IMG/VR virus record: IMGVR_UViG_3300031746_000104
Coordinates: 1-32,160 of that record
DNA from: a virus
Strand: one strand, 5' to 3'
DNA length: 32,160 nt
Below the pieces are notes generated by a model. It made no database searches. It had not been told where the DNA came from and saw only the letters and a program-made list of their open reading frames with translations. Each line of letters opens with the position of its first letter. The first letter of the stretch is position 1. Shown here in pieces: positions 1 through 8,491 of this stretch. The translations under genes and the position numbers were made by a program.

Positions 1-231
1 CGTCGTCTCTTCTTGACGGCGGACAGAGAGCGCGTGGTGGAGGACGGGGACGTTGAGGCCCGTTTCCTCCTGGTGGGAAAGGGCGGCGAAATGCCAATGG
101 CAGAGGCGGAACGCTACGGCCTCCTGAAGCCGAAGGCGGAAGTGAAGGCGGTCGAAGGGCCGCCCGAGGACAAGGCCATGCCGCCGCCCAAGAACAAGGC
201 AGCCAAGCGGGGACGCAACAAGAAGAGGTAG
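1..231 (+). CDS. Small head-region protein, 5' end outside the window
   Basis: The frame is open from base 1, reading RRLFLTADRERVVEDGD, and ends in a Lys/Arg/Pro-rich tail (KNKAAKRGRNKKR) at 231. A TTG at 13 could start a 72-residue product, but the LTADRxRVVEDGDxEA start resembles small phage proteins found between major capsid and head-tail connector, which usually carry a few residues before LTAD. I therefore read it as 5'-truncated. The connector gene starts 3 bases after the stop, so the two are probably one transcript. The basic tail could bind nucleic acid, but its function is unknown. Confidence 0.6.
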   Translation, partial: RRLFLTADRERVVEDGDVEARFLLVGKGGEMPMAEAERYGLLKPKAEVKAVEGPPEDKAMPPPKNKAAKRGRNKKR

Positions 232-234
232 CAG

Positions 235-870
235 ATGGGCGACGTGACCGATCCCTATGTGACGCTGCCTGAGTACAAGGCGCGCGTCAACATGACCGGC
301 ACAGCCGACGACGAAGAGATGAAGGCCCAACTTGAGGCCGCCTCCAACTTCATCTTTCACGAGTGCGGCGACCGCTTCTTCAGCAAGGACGCGGCGGCAG
401 TGGTCCGCCTGTTCGACGGCAATGGTCTGACACGCCTCTATGTCGATGACATCGCCAGCCTGACGGGCCTCATCGTGAAGGTAGACCTAGACGCCGACTT
501 CGACTTCATCGACACGGGGGAGACGCTGACCATCGGCACGCACTTCTGGGCCGGGCCGGCGAACGCGGCGCTGGGGCCAGAGGCGCGCCCCTACACCTTC
601 CTGGACATCGTGCCGTGGAATGGACGTCTGGACGTCTGGCCAGCCGTGCCGCGGAGCGTTCAGGTGACGGCCGTCTTCGGTTGGCCTGCCGTCCCGGCGG
701 CCATCAAGGAGGCGACGGTCGACCTCGTGCGGAAGCTGCGCGACATCCAGCAGGCGGGCGCCTCGGAGGCGCTTCAGAACATCGACATGGCGATGCAGAT
801 GGCGGGCAGGCAGTCCTTCATCTTCCAGGACATGAGGCGCCAGTACCGGCGCGGGGTGCCGTTCGCATGA
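235..870 (+). CDS. Head-tail connector protein (gp6-like adaptor)
   Basis: The 211-residue product has the form of HK97 gp6-like / phage DNA-packaging connector proteins: an N-terminal helical part (TLPEYKARVNMTG, then DDEEMKAQLEAASNFI) followed by a small beta-rich insertion and a C-terminal helical tail. In the family these proteins form a ring below the portal and join head to tail. The ATG at 235 lies just after the previous stop, with a purine-rich AAGAAGAGG upstream. The stop overlaps the next gene's ATG (ATGA at 867-870), which suggests translational coupling. Position between a head gene and a gp10-like gene supports the call. Confidence 0.8.
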   Translation: MGDVTDPYVTLPEYKARVNMTGTADDEEMKAQLEAASNFIFHECGDRFFSKDAAAVVRLFDGNGLTRLYVDDIASLTGLIVKVDLDADFDFIDTGETLTIGTHFWAGPANAALGPEARPYTFLDIVPWNGRLDVWPAVPRSVQVTAVFGWPAVPAAIKEATVDLVRKLRDIQQAGASEALQNIDMAMQMAGRQSFIFQDMRRQYRRGVPFA

Positions 871-1364
871 CTGGCTCAGGGATCGTCGTCACCGTCGAGG
901 GCCTGGACCAACTGACGCGGAAGCTGCGCGGGGTGACGGAGCCCATCGGTGGCATCGTCAGAGAGGCGGGCATCTTTGCTCGCGAGAAGACGGCCACCTA
1001 TGCCAAGCCCCACGCCGCTGATACGGGGGCATTGGGGCAGAAGATCACCCTGAAACTTGGCGCCGGCGTCGTGCCCCTTGAGGCCACGATTGCCCCGAAC
1101 CGTGCGGTTGCGGGGCTCGCCTGGAAGGTTGAGGTAGGACAGGGGCCGGGTAAGGCCCCGCCGACGAAGGCCATCGGACGGTGGGGCAAGAGGCACGGCT
1201 ATCTTAGCCGGACGATAACTCCCTGGATATTGGCCCAGAAGATCGCCCGCGAGGGCACGAGGGGCGTTCACATGTTCGAGCACGCGGCGAAGGACACCGA
1301 GGCGAAGGTGAAGGAACTCATCGGCAACGCCGTGCGAACCATCGAGAGGAAGTGGGGGAGTTAG
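867..1364 (+). CDS. HK97 gp10-like head-tail / tail-completion protein
   Basis: The 165-residue protein starts at the ATG of the ATGA junction at 867; longer upstream readings of this frame run through the connector gene and are not credible. It shows the pattern of HK97 gp10-like proteins: an N-terminal GLDQLTRKLRGV segment, then AREKTATYAKPHAADTGAL (family members typically have a run around xPVDTGxL), and a C-terminal helix (FEHAAKDTEAKVKELIG). The family acts at the head-tail interface. Order (connector, gp10-like, tail terminator-like, tail tube) is the standard siphovirus order. Confidence 0.75.
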   Translation: MTGSGIVVTVEGLDQLTRKLRGVTEPIGGIVREAGIFAREKTATYAKPHAADTGALGQKITLKLGAGVVPLEATIAPNRAVAGLAWKVEVGQGPGKAPPTKAIGRWGKRHGYLSRTITPWILAQKIAREGTRGVHMFEHAAKDTEAKVKELIGNAVRTIERKWGS

Positions 1365-1802
1365 GTGGACTGGGCAGGCGCGGAAGCGGCCATCAAGACG
1401 ATGCTTGAGGGCCTGAGCATTACGTCACCCATCACACAGACCATCGCCCGCGTCTACGTCGACCCGCCGGCCACGCTTCAAGACCTGCCCGCTATCCTAG
1501 TGCTCCCGGAGATTCAGGAGCACGCTGATGGCCCGTGGGGTTGCCGCCTGGTCTACCTTGTTACCCTTCAGCTTCTCTTGCGGGACGCGGACGAGGCGCA
1601 GGCTGGCGCCATCGTCAAGGCATACCGGGCCGCTCTCATCGCGGCCTTTCATTCGCATCTGGCGCTCAGTGGGGCGGTGGACATCATGACCTCACCGCTG
1701 GGCGGGAAGTTGGCCGGCCTTCAGTACGCCGGCACTCAATACGTGGGCGCCGAGTTCACCCTGACCGTCATGGTGATGAGCGCGCCGACCTTCGGGACAT
1801 AG
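1365..1802 (+). CDS. Putative tail terminator / tail completion protein
   Basis: The 145-residue product starts with GTG directly after the previous stop, with GGGGGAG at 1355-1361 as ribosome binding site. No catalytic motif is seen. Size, a mixed alpha/beta pattern ending in a beta strand (GAEFTLTVMVM), and position between a gp10-like gene and the major tail protein match the tail terminator slot, where proteins such as lambda gpU cap the finished tail. This assignment rests mainly on position and fold impression. Confidence 0.55.
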   Translation: MDWAGAEAAIKTMLEGLSITSPITQTIARVYVDPPATLQDLPAILVLPEIQEHADGPWGCRLVYLVTLQLLLRDADEAQAGAIVKAYRAALIAAFHSHLALSGAVDIMTSPLGGKLAGLQYAGTQYVGAEFTLTVMVMSAPTFGT

Positions 1803-1812
1803 GAGGTAGAGC

Positions 1813-2013
1813 ATGTGGAAGTACACGGGCCAGGGTGAGTTCATTCCCGGCGTCCCGGCGGTTGACATGCCGGACGCTGAGTTTGAGCGCCTCGAGGAGG
1901 AGTACGAGAGGAATAACCAAGTTCCGGCAAACCAGACGGGATGCCTGAAGCGGTCTCCTCTCTACAAGCACATCAAGGATGCGTCCCCAGAGGACGCCAG
2001 GAAGGAGGGCTAG
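1813..2013 (+). CDS. Small hypothetical protein between tail terminator and tail tube
   Basis: A 66-residue soluble, acidic/basic mixed protein preceded by a good AGGAGG at 1801-1806 and an ATG at 1813. It opens MWKYTGQGEFIPGVPAVDM, and the rest is helical (DAEFERLEEEYERNN). The start resembles small phage proteins of the type Y.G.....GVPARDL that often sit beside tail-tube genes, but I do not recognise a named family. The next gene's Shine-Dalgarno (AAGGAGG) lies inside its last codons, so it is part of the tail operon. Confidence 0.6.
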   Translation: MWKYTGQGEFIPGVPAVDMPDAEFERLEEEYERNNQVPANQTGCLKRSPLYKHIKDASPEDARKEG

Positions 2014-2016
2014 AAA

Positions 2017-3021
2017 TTGCCAACGTTCAGAGCCCAATCAGCGGTTCTCCAATCCGTCCTGGAGGCCACCAAGGGGACGGACCCCGGCGCGAAGACGATC
2101 CGTCATGTCTTTGAGACGCTGAAGATCACCCCCATCGACGAGCTCTACCGGCCCAAGCTGGTCGTCGGGGTACTGGTCGCCAACCAGGGCGGCGAGTTCG
2201 CCGTGAAGCGCGGCGTCGAGTGGGAGGTCGGCGGCCCCGTCATGCTCGACCAGTTCCACTACTACCTGGGCATGGCCGTGCAGGGTGTCCCCGTCATGAC
2301 GGGCACCGGCCCCTACGCGTGGACTGCCACCCGCAACGCGACGGTCGACCCGGCGCTCAAGTCCCGCAGCTTCTCCTATCGCATGACGGACGGGACCACG
2401 CCGAGCGACTGGAAGCTGCTCTACGCGATGGCCCAGAAGCTGGAAGTGACCGGGGCCGAGAACGCCCCGATAACCTTCGCGCTCAACGGCTTCGCCCGTC
2501 GCCTTCAGACGGACGGCGCCTTCACTGGGGCGTTGAGCTTGCCCACGATGGACATGCCGTCTATGTCTCAGAGCATCGTCTACATCGATGCTGCATGGGG
2601 GACGCCGACAGCGGCCGTAGCCGCGGCTGTCCTGAGCTGGAAGTACACCGTCGAGACCGGCCTGGTGCCCCTAGCTACGGCGGACGCCCGCGCGGACTTG
2701 GACTACATGGCGGACGAGATAGACGTCGGCAACGTCAAGGTATCAGCCGAGATCCTCCTGCTGGCTAAGGCAGGCGGCATCTGGGCGACAGAGAAGACGG
2801 CGGCTGAGGCGGGGACCTTGCGCCAGATCACGATCCTGTCCGCTATCAGCGGCACTCGCTCGCTACAGTTCCGGGCGCTGATGAAGTACAGCGCCGGCAG
2901 TCTCTTCCCGGATGGCGAGAAGGATGGCTTGCAGACCGTCAGCCTGAAGCTGGAGGGCTCGACTGACGCGACCAACTTCCTGGAGATGGTCTGCAAGAAT
3001 GCGATAGGAACGCTGACGTAG
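2017..3021 (+). CDS. Major tail (tube) protein
   Basis: The 334-residue product starts at TTG 2017, 7 bases after AAGGAGG. It is rich in beta strands with regularly spaced small residues, has an N-terminal alpha/loop segment (RAQSAVLQSVLEATKGTDPGA), and contains the DxKxxSFSYRMTDGTTPSDWK type of stretch seen in phage tail-tube proteins. It lies directly upstream of the frameshifted tail assembly chaperones and tape measure, which is the conserved place of the tube gene. It would polymerise into the tail tube around the tape measure. Confidence 0.75.
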   Translation: MPTFRAQSAVLQSVLEATKGTDPGAKTIRHVFETLKITPIDELYRPKLVVGVLVANQGGEFAVKRGVEWEVGGPVMLDQFHYYLGMAVQGVPVMTGTGPYAWTATRNATVDPALKSRSFSYRMTDGTTPSDWKLLYAMAQKLEVTGAENAPITFALNGFARRLQTDGAFTGALSLPTMDMPSMSQSIVYIDAAWGTPTAAVAAAVLSWKYTVETGLVPLATADARADLDYMADEIDVGNVKVSAEILLLAKAGGIWATEKTAAEAGTLRQITILSAISGTRSLQFRALMKYSAGSLFPDGEKDGLQTVSLKLEGSTDATNFLEMVCKNAIGTLT

Positions 3022-3030
3022 GAGGAAACC

Positions 3031-3453
3031 ATGAGCCTACTTCTACAGCCGGAGACTCACCGGCTCGACCTGGGCGACGGCGAGTGGGTGGAGGTCCGCC
3101 GCCACATCACCACGGGAGACCGGGCCGCCATCAACAGCCGGGCGATGACCATCGCCGCTGAGATGGGGCTGGACGGTCAGGGGACGAAGACGGCCCGCAT
3201 GACCATCGACCCCGGCCTCTGGGGCCTGGCCCTCCTGGAGCGCATGATCACGGCTTGGAGCGACCCGGCGCAGGTCAACCCGGTCAACATAGGGCGATTG
3301 TCTGAGGAGACAGCCGACAAGATCAGGGCTGAGATCGACCGTCTGAATCCTAGCCGGAGCGATGCTGAAAAAAAAGACTCTACGGGCAGCTCCTTGTCTC
3401 TTTTCGAGCAGCCGGCAGAGGCGATTCCGGTGGAACCTGGCCTAGAGAGTTAG
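3031..3453 (+). CDS. Tail assembly chaperone, unshifted product (gpG-like)
   Basis: A 140-residue protein with ATG at 3031 after AGGAGG. Its N-terminal part (LDLGDGEWVEVRRHITTGDRA) is beta-rich and followed by helices. This is the position, size and shape of the gpG-type chaperone that coats the tape measure during tail assembly and is not part of the virion. The zero frame continues 26 codons past an A8 run at 3368-3375 to a TAG at 3451-3453. A second product by -1 frameshift is listed separately. Confidence 0.75.
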   Translation: MSLLLQPETHRLDLGDGEWVEVRRHITTGDRAAINSRAMTIAAEMGLDGQGTKTARMTIDPGLWGLALLERMITAWSDPAQVNPVNIGRLSEETADKIRAEIDRLNPSRSDAEKKDSTGSSLSLFEQPAEAIPVEPGLES

Positions 3454-3626
3454 GGTACATCGCCGAAATGGAGGCGATGGGCATCAAGGATTACGGCGTC
3501 TGGCTGCGCCAGCCGGAGTTCTACCGTAGCGATTCGCTGCTCATAGCCGAGGCGCGCGGTGAGGCCGAGCGGCTGAGCATGGCCGAGCGGGAGGTGCAAG
3601 AGAAGGTGCGTGGGAAGGGGCGCTAG
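3031..3626 (+). CDS. Tail assembly chaperone, -1 frameshift fusion (gpGT-like)
   Basis: After codon 115 (AAA at 3373-3375) a -1 shift opens a second frame that runs to TAG 3624-3626 and adds 83 residues, giving about 198 in total. The added part reads RLYGQLLVSFRAAG..., then ...ELGYIAEMEAMGIKDYGVWLRQ..., ending in a charged helix (GEAERLSMAEREVQEKVRGKGR). In the -1 frame there is a TGA at 3366-3368 immediately before the A run, and its first ATG comes about 90 bases later, so separate initiation would lose the well-formed first part. This is the classic G/GT arrangement upstream of tape-measure genes. Confidence 0.85.
3368..3375 (+). promoter_or_regulatory. Slippery A8 site for -1 ribosomal frameshifting
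   Basis: Eight A residues are read in frame as GAA-AAA-AAA-GAC, giving the canonical A-AAA-AAA heptamer at 3369-3375 followed by G. Both tRNA-Lys can re-pair one base back. The downstream -1 frame is open and coherent. I did not identify an obvious downstream stem-loop by eye. Confidence 0.85.
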
Positions 3627-3686
3627 CCCGCAGCGACTGCCTCCCTCAATGCTCTTACCGCAGCACGTTGTCAAGAGGAGCGCCTG

Positions 3687-6593
3687 ATGGCCAATACAGC
3701 CGAGCTGGGCATCTATCTGCGCTGTAAGGATGATGCCTCAAAGGTTCTGGGCGATGTCCAGAAGAAGGCGGGCGGCCTCGGCAAAGCCTTCGGAGACATG
3801 GCCAAGATCGCCGGCGGCTTCGTGATGGCCCAGGGCATCATGGCGGCCCCCGGCTTCCTTATGGACGCGGCGCAGGCCGCCGCTAATGAGACAGCATCAC
3901 TTATGCGTCTTCAGAAGGCCGTCGAAAATAGTGGCGGGTCCTGGGATATCTACGGCAAGCAGCTTGATGCCGTCGTTGAGGCCGGGATGAAGAAGGGCTT
4001 TGACGATGACGCTCAGCGTGCTGCCCTATCCCTCTTGGTGGCCCAGACTGATAACGCGACCGAAGCCATCGGTCGGTTTGGGTTGGCCCAGGACGTTGCC
4101 CGTGGTGCCGGAATCGACCTAGAGACGGCTTCCCGTCTCTTGGGCAAGGTCACTGAGGAGAACGCCAACGTCTTCAAGCGAATGGGCATCAACTTAGCGG
4201 AAGGCGCAACGGCGGCTGAGGCGTTCGCGGCTTTGCAGCAGAAGTTCGGGGGGCAGGCTGACGCCTATGCCAAGTCAACCGCAGGACAGATGGAAGCCGC
4301 CAAGATTCAGATGGGTGAACTGAAGGAGACGATTGGCTATCTAGTTCTCCCCATCCTGACCACGCTGGTCGATGTCGTCACTAACCAGATCATCCCTGCC
4401 GTTGTCAAGTTCATCGACGCCTGGGGGCCGAAGTTAACAGCCGCATTCGATACGGCCAAGGCCGCTATCGAGCCCTTGATCGATACCCTCAAAGGACCCC
4501 TGCGAGAAGCCCTCAACTTCCTTGACGAGCACAGGGAGGCGATAGTCGGTGCCCTCGCCGCCATCGGAGTTGTGGTGCTCTACAACGTGGTGCCGGCCTT
4601 CATCGCCTGGGCCGCAGCCACCATCGCTGCGACGTGGCCCATCCTGGCCATTGTTGCCGCCGCTGCCCTGCTGGGCGCGGGCCTCGCTCTCCTTATCCGC
4701 AACTGGGACACGGTATGGCCCGCCCTTCAGAGGGCGCCAGCCGCGCTGCTCAACTGGTTCAAGGACAACTGGCAGCGAGCCCTCCTGGCCATCCTTGGCG
4801 GCCCACTGGCGATCATCGCTATGAACTGGGGCCGCATCTTCAACGCTATGCCAGCGCCTGTACGGGCTGCGATGAACGCCGTGGCCAGCATCATAGAAGT
4901 AACCGTCAACTGGATTCTGGATCGCCTCGCTGACTTGTTATCTGGCATCAACAATATCGCCAGCTTCGCCAACAAGCTGCTGGGCAACATCGGCCTAGAG
5001 ATACCTGACCTGAGCGGTGCGATAGCGGACATGCGCGCTGGCGTCTCACTCCAACTTGAGGTCGCGGTCAAGCCCGCTGTGGAAGGCGTAGCGGGTCTGA
5101 CGTTAGCGGCGAAGAACTTCAAGAAGAGCGCAGAGGAGGCCCGTCCGCCGCTGTTAGACTGGACGACCAGCCTTGGCGGGGCAGGCGCCGCCGCTGGTGG
5201 TGCCGCCGCCGCTGTTGAGAAACTCGCGGAGGTCGTTGACATCCTTGACGATGGCATCATCTCCCTCGCTGAGGCCACGGCCAACGGCATCCCCGCCTGG
5301 GCTGCCGCCCGATTCGAGGCTGCGGCGCTGGCGAAGACACTTGCTGACAAGGTTGCCGAGGATGCGTGGACAGCCCAGAAGGCTCTCGTCAACCTTTCCG
5401 ATGCGATGGGGGAGAACGGAGCCACGAAGGCCACCGTCGCCTTCTGGGCGGCGGCCAAGATCGCCAATGAGGGCACGCTCACCCTCAAGGATGCCCTGAA
5501 CCTGGGCCTCACACCAGCGCAGGCCACCACAATCCAGTCCCTCGCCGACGTGGTGAAGAAGCACCAGGAACTTCAGGATGCCATCTTCAAGGTTCAGATC
5601 GAGATGGCCACCTTCAACCTGCAACTGAAGGAACTGCCCGGCCCGATAGCCGATTCCGTGCGCGAACTCTATAACCTGGGAATCCGCCTGGGGAACACGG
5701 GGCTCGGGCGGCAGGCGCTCGACTTTGAACTGGCGATGCAGGCCGTTCAGTCCAGCTTCGGGAGCGCCAAGGCCGCTGCCTCCGAGTTCGCCTACCAGGT
5801 CGGCACTGAACTCGTGAGCCAACTGCAGGGCGCCCTCGGGAAGTTGCTCGGCGGGCCGACCGTAGAGACGGCACAACTGCAGCTTCAGATCGACACGCTG
5901 GAATATCAGAAGGCGGTCATACTGGCGGCGGGGGCCACGACCGAGCAGACGAAGGCCATCGATGAGCAGATCACGGCTCTTCAGAATCAACTAGCCGTCT
6001 ACACCGCCGACCACAGGATCATGCAGGATCGGGCGACGCTCAATGACGCGTCGCTGCCTACCGAGCGTGAGCTCAAGGATATGGCTGGCCAACTCACCGA
6101 GGCCATCAAGGCGCAATCCCAGAAGGTTCAGGACCTTAGCTGGGTGACCGACATTCAGAGACTAGCGACGGCGGGAGCTGCTAACGCGGCGGACAACATG
6201 GAGACAACCGTCCGGGGTGCCACTGATTATATCGGCTTCGCCTTCCGGGGCCTGGGCGACGCCGTGGGTGCCCAGACGACCATGACCTGGAACCTGAACA
6301 CGGCTGGCCAGAATGCGGCGAATGTATTGAATAGCCTGCATGTACCGCCGGGGTTTCAATCCGGCGTCCACAACTTCGGCGGCGGCCTAGCATGGGTCGG
6401 CGAGCGCGGCCCGGAACTCGTCTCCCTGCCCCGTGGCTCCAACGTCTACTCAGCGCAGGAGAGCCGGGGTCTGGGTGGCAACACCATCATCATCAATGGC
6501 GGGATCACCATCCCCGCGCGCGACCTTGCGGAGATGCGTACCGTGCAGGACTTCTTCGACCGCCTACAGCGTGTGGCGAGAGGGGGCGGGTAG
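3687..6593 (+). CDS. Tape measure protein
   Basis: At 968 residues this is the longest gene after the chaperones. ATG 3687 is preceded by GAGGAG. The N-terminus (ELGIYLRCKDDASKVLGDVQKKAGGLGKAFGD) is typical of TP901-like tape measures. A strongly hydrophobic stretch around residues 285-370 holds several possible membrane segments, and long Ala-rich helices follow. The C-terminus (GFQSGVHNFGGGLAWVGERGPELV, near residues 888-911) carries the GxxxFxGGxAxVGExGPE-like motif common to these proteins. It sets tail length and may help DNA cross the membrane. No peptidase or muramidase motif was seen. Confidence 0.95.
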   Translation: MANTAELGIYLRCKDDASKVLGDVQKKAGGLGKAFGDMAKIAGGFVMAQGIMAAPGFLMDAAQAAANETASLMRLQKAVENSGGSWDIYGKQLDAVVEAGMKKGFDDDAQRAALSLLVAQTDNATEAIGRFGLAQDVARGAGIDLETASRLLGKVTEENANVFKRMGINLAEGATAAEAFAALQQKFGGQADAYAKSTAGQMEAAKIQMGELKETIGYLVLPILTTLVDVVTNQIIPAVVKFIDAWGPKLTAAFDTAKAAIEPLIDTLKGPLREALNFLDEHREAIVGALAAIGVVVLYNVVPAFIAWAAATIAATWPILAIVAAAALLGAGLALLIRNWDTVWPALQRAPAALLNWFKDNWQRALLAILGGPLAIIAMNWGRIFNAMPAPVRAAMNAVASIIEVTVNWILDRLADLLSGINNIASFANKLLGNIGLEIPDLSGAIADMRAGVSLQLEVAVKPAVEGVAGLTLAAKNFKKSAEEARPPLLDWTTSLGGAGAAAGGAAAAVEKLAEVVDILDDGIISLAEATANGIPAWAAARFEAAALAKTLADKVAEDAWTAQKALVNLSDAMGENGATKATVAFWAAAKIANEGTLTLKDALNLGLTPAQATTIQSLADVVKKHQELQDAIFKVQIEMATFNLQLKELPGPIADSVRELYNLGIRLGNTGLGRQALDFELAMQAVQSSFGSAKAAASEFAYQVGTELVSQLQGALGKLLGGPTVETAQLQLQIDTLEYQKAVILAAGATTEQTKAIDEQITALQNQLAVYTADHRIMQDRATLNDASLPTERELKDMAGQLTEAIKAQSQKVQDLSWVTDIQRLATAGAANAADNMETTVRGATDYIGFAFRGLGDAVGAQTTMTWNLNTAGQNAANVLNSLHVPPGFQSGVHNFGGGLAWVGERGPELVSLPRGSNVYSAQESRGLGGNTIIINGGITIPARDLAEMRTVQDFFDRLQRVARGGG

Positions 6594-6595
6594 CG

Positions 6596-8491
6596 ATGGC
6601 AGTAACGTTTGACGCCAAGAGCTACGCGCAGGACTTCCACCCCGCCGCGAGCCCCGTCGCCTGGGCGCACACCTGCGCGGGCAGTGATCGGTTACTCATC
6701 GTCTGCCTTGGCCTGTCAGATCACGACGCCGCAACCGTGACCGGCGTCACCTACAACGGAGTCGCCATGACCCTCGTGGGGGGAGCAACGGAGGGCTCCG
6801 GCGATCTCAAGCGTCGCTATGAAATGTGGAGGCTCATTGCCCCAGCGACTGGTGCCCACAACGTTAGTGTCGCCTTTACGGGGACCGACCTTAATGTTGA
6901 GGCCGTGGCGGTCAGCTTCAGCAACGCCCACCAGACAGACCCGATTGAAACCTACGGTTCCGCCTCAGGAACCGGCGCGCCGGCCTCGATACAGGTTGCC
7001 AGCGGCGAGGATCAGCTCGTCATCGATTGCCTTGTGCGGCAGAGTTCCGACCCGCCCACTTGTGGGGCTGGACAAACCTTGCAATATGCCATCTCATCTC
7101 AATCCGTCAGCACGAAGGTCGGCAGCGTTGCGACTCAGATGTTGTGGACGTGGCCCAACGCGGTGGGCCCCTGGCTCCTTGGGGCTATTGCCATCCGCCA
7201 GCTCAACCGCGCCCCGAACCCGCCCACGGGCCTTGTGCGGGCCAACTTCGACAAGGCCGCGGAGGCCGACTTTGCCTGGACATTCAGCGACCCCGACTCC
7301 GGGGACACCCAGTCCTCCTATCAACTAAAAATCGTACGAGCCTCAGACTCCGTAGAGGTCTATGACTCAGGCGTGGTTGGCAGCAGCACTAGTTTCCATA
7401 GCCTCACTGCGGGCACCCTCGTGAACAACGTGCAGTACCAGTGGAAGGTGAAGACCTGGGATCGGGATGCCGCCGGTGGCGACTACAGTGTGCTCGCTAG
7501 CTTCTGGTGTTCGGCCACGCCGACGGCCACCATCACCTACCCTGCCATCAATCACGATGATGTCACCGGCCCCTCACTGACCCTTACCTGGACATATAGC
7601 GATCCAGAAGCTGAGGCACAAACCGCCTATGCGCTCATTCTCACAGCACATGATGAGATGTTTCCGTTTCTCTATGAGAGCGGCAAGGTCTCTGGTGATG
7701 TGACTGAGGCGGTGATTGACTATGAGCTAGAGAATGGTCACAGCTACATAGCTTATCTAGTCCTGTATGACGGCAAGGGCGTCGAAAGCGTGACCAAGGA
7801 GCGCCACTTCGATGCCGTCTTCACAAACCCGCCTACACCCACCGTTGTCGATACGGGCGAGGCCACCAGCGGGCGGATCAAGCTGGTGATCACCAACCCC
7901 GCGCCAGGCGGGGGCGAACCAGCCCTGGATCACAACGACATCTACCGGCGCGTCTCAGGCGAGTCGGCCTGGGTGCGGATCGCCACGGACGTCGGGACGT
8001 CTGCCACCTACTACGACTACGCCGTCGCTTCCGGCGTCACCTACGAGTACAAGGTGCGGGCCATCGGCGTCACGGGCACCTTCGCCGACAGCGCGACGCA
8101 CAGCCTGAGCATCACCTTCACTGGCGTCTGGATGCACGACGTGGCCAGCCCCGCTGCCACGGCCCACCAATATGTCTACGATGGTCGCGGCCGCGCTAGT
8201 GATTGGTCTATCCCCGCTACATACCTTCAGTTTGCCGGTAGAGTCGCCCCCGTCGTTGAACTCGGCGAATCCGCCACGACGAAGGTGAGCATAGGCCTGG
8301 AGCTGCTCAGGACTGGCCCGGACCGGGCCATCCTGGAGGCTTTCGTCCAGACCAAGCCGACAGTTTGCTACCGGGATGGGGCGGGCCGCAAACTTTTTGG
8401 TGTGGTGGCCGAGTTGTCCCTTGATGATCAGCCCCAGGGCACCGACGCCGACTTCACGGTCGAGGGCATCGACTTCAGCGAGGCCGTTTGA
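6596..8491 (+). CDS. Tail-tip protein with fibronectin type III-like domains
   Basis: The product is 631 residues from ATG 6596, which sits 2 bases after the tape-measure stop; an in-frame upstream extension overlapping the tape measure was rejected. The N-terminal 200 residues are a beta domain (TVTGVTYNGVAMTLVGG...MWRLIAPATGAHNVSV) of a sort common in phage tail and adhesion proteins. Next come tandem Ig/Fn3-like modules (about 205-300, 305-400 and 410-505; for example NDIYRRVSGESAWVRIA then YEYKVRAIG). The last 100 residues look like a distal tail (Dit) type domain. Its place between tape measure and tail hub fits a distal-tail or baseplate role with host-surface contact. Confidence 0.75.
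   Translation: MAVTFDAKSYAQDFHPAASPVAWAHTCAGSDRLLIVCLGLSDHDAATVTGVTYNGVAMTLVGGATEGSGDLKRRYEMWRLIAPATGAHNVSVAFTGTDLNVEAVAVSFSNAHQTDPIETYGSASGTGAPASIQVASGEDQLVIDCLVRQSSDPPTCGAGQTLQYAISSQSVSTKVGSVATQMLWTWPNAVGPWLLGAIAIRQLNRAPNPPTGLVRANFDKAAEADFAWTFSDPDSGDTQSSYQLKIVRASDSVEVYDSGVVGSSTSFHSLTAGTLVNNVQYQWKVKTWDRDAAGGDYSVLASFWCSATPTATITYPAINHDDVTGPSLTLTWTYSDPEAEAQTAYALILTAHDEMFPFLYESGKVSGDVTEAVIDYELENGHSYIAYLVLYDGKGVESVTKERHFDAVFTNPPTPTVVDTGEATSGRIKLVITNPAPGGGEPALDHNDIYRRVSGESAWVRIATDVGTSATYYDYAVASGVTYEYKVRAIGVTGTFADSATHSLSITFTGVWMHDVASPAATAHQYVYDGRGRASDWSIPATYLQFAGRVAPVVELGESATTKVSIGLELLRTGPDRAILEAFVQTKPTVCYRDGAGRKLFGVVAELSLDDQPQGTDADFTVEGIDFSEAV

Noticed and set aside
4727-5530. Long leftward ORFs opposite the tape measure (also 5154-5990)
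   Set aside because: They are shadows of a high-GC gene, low in complexity and without ribosome sites.
6392-6595. 5' extension of the Fn3 tail-tip gene
   Set aside because: It overlaps the tape-measure C-terminus and reads as Arg/His/Trp-rich shadow sequence; ATG 6596 directly follows the tape-measure stop.
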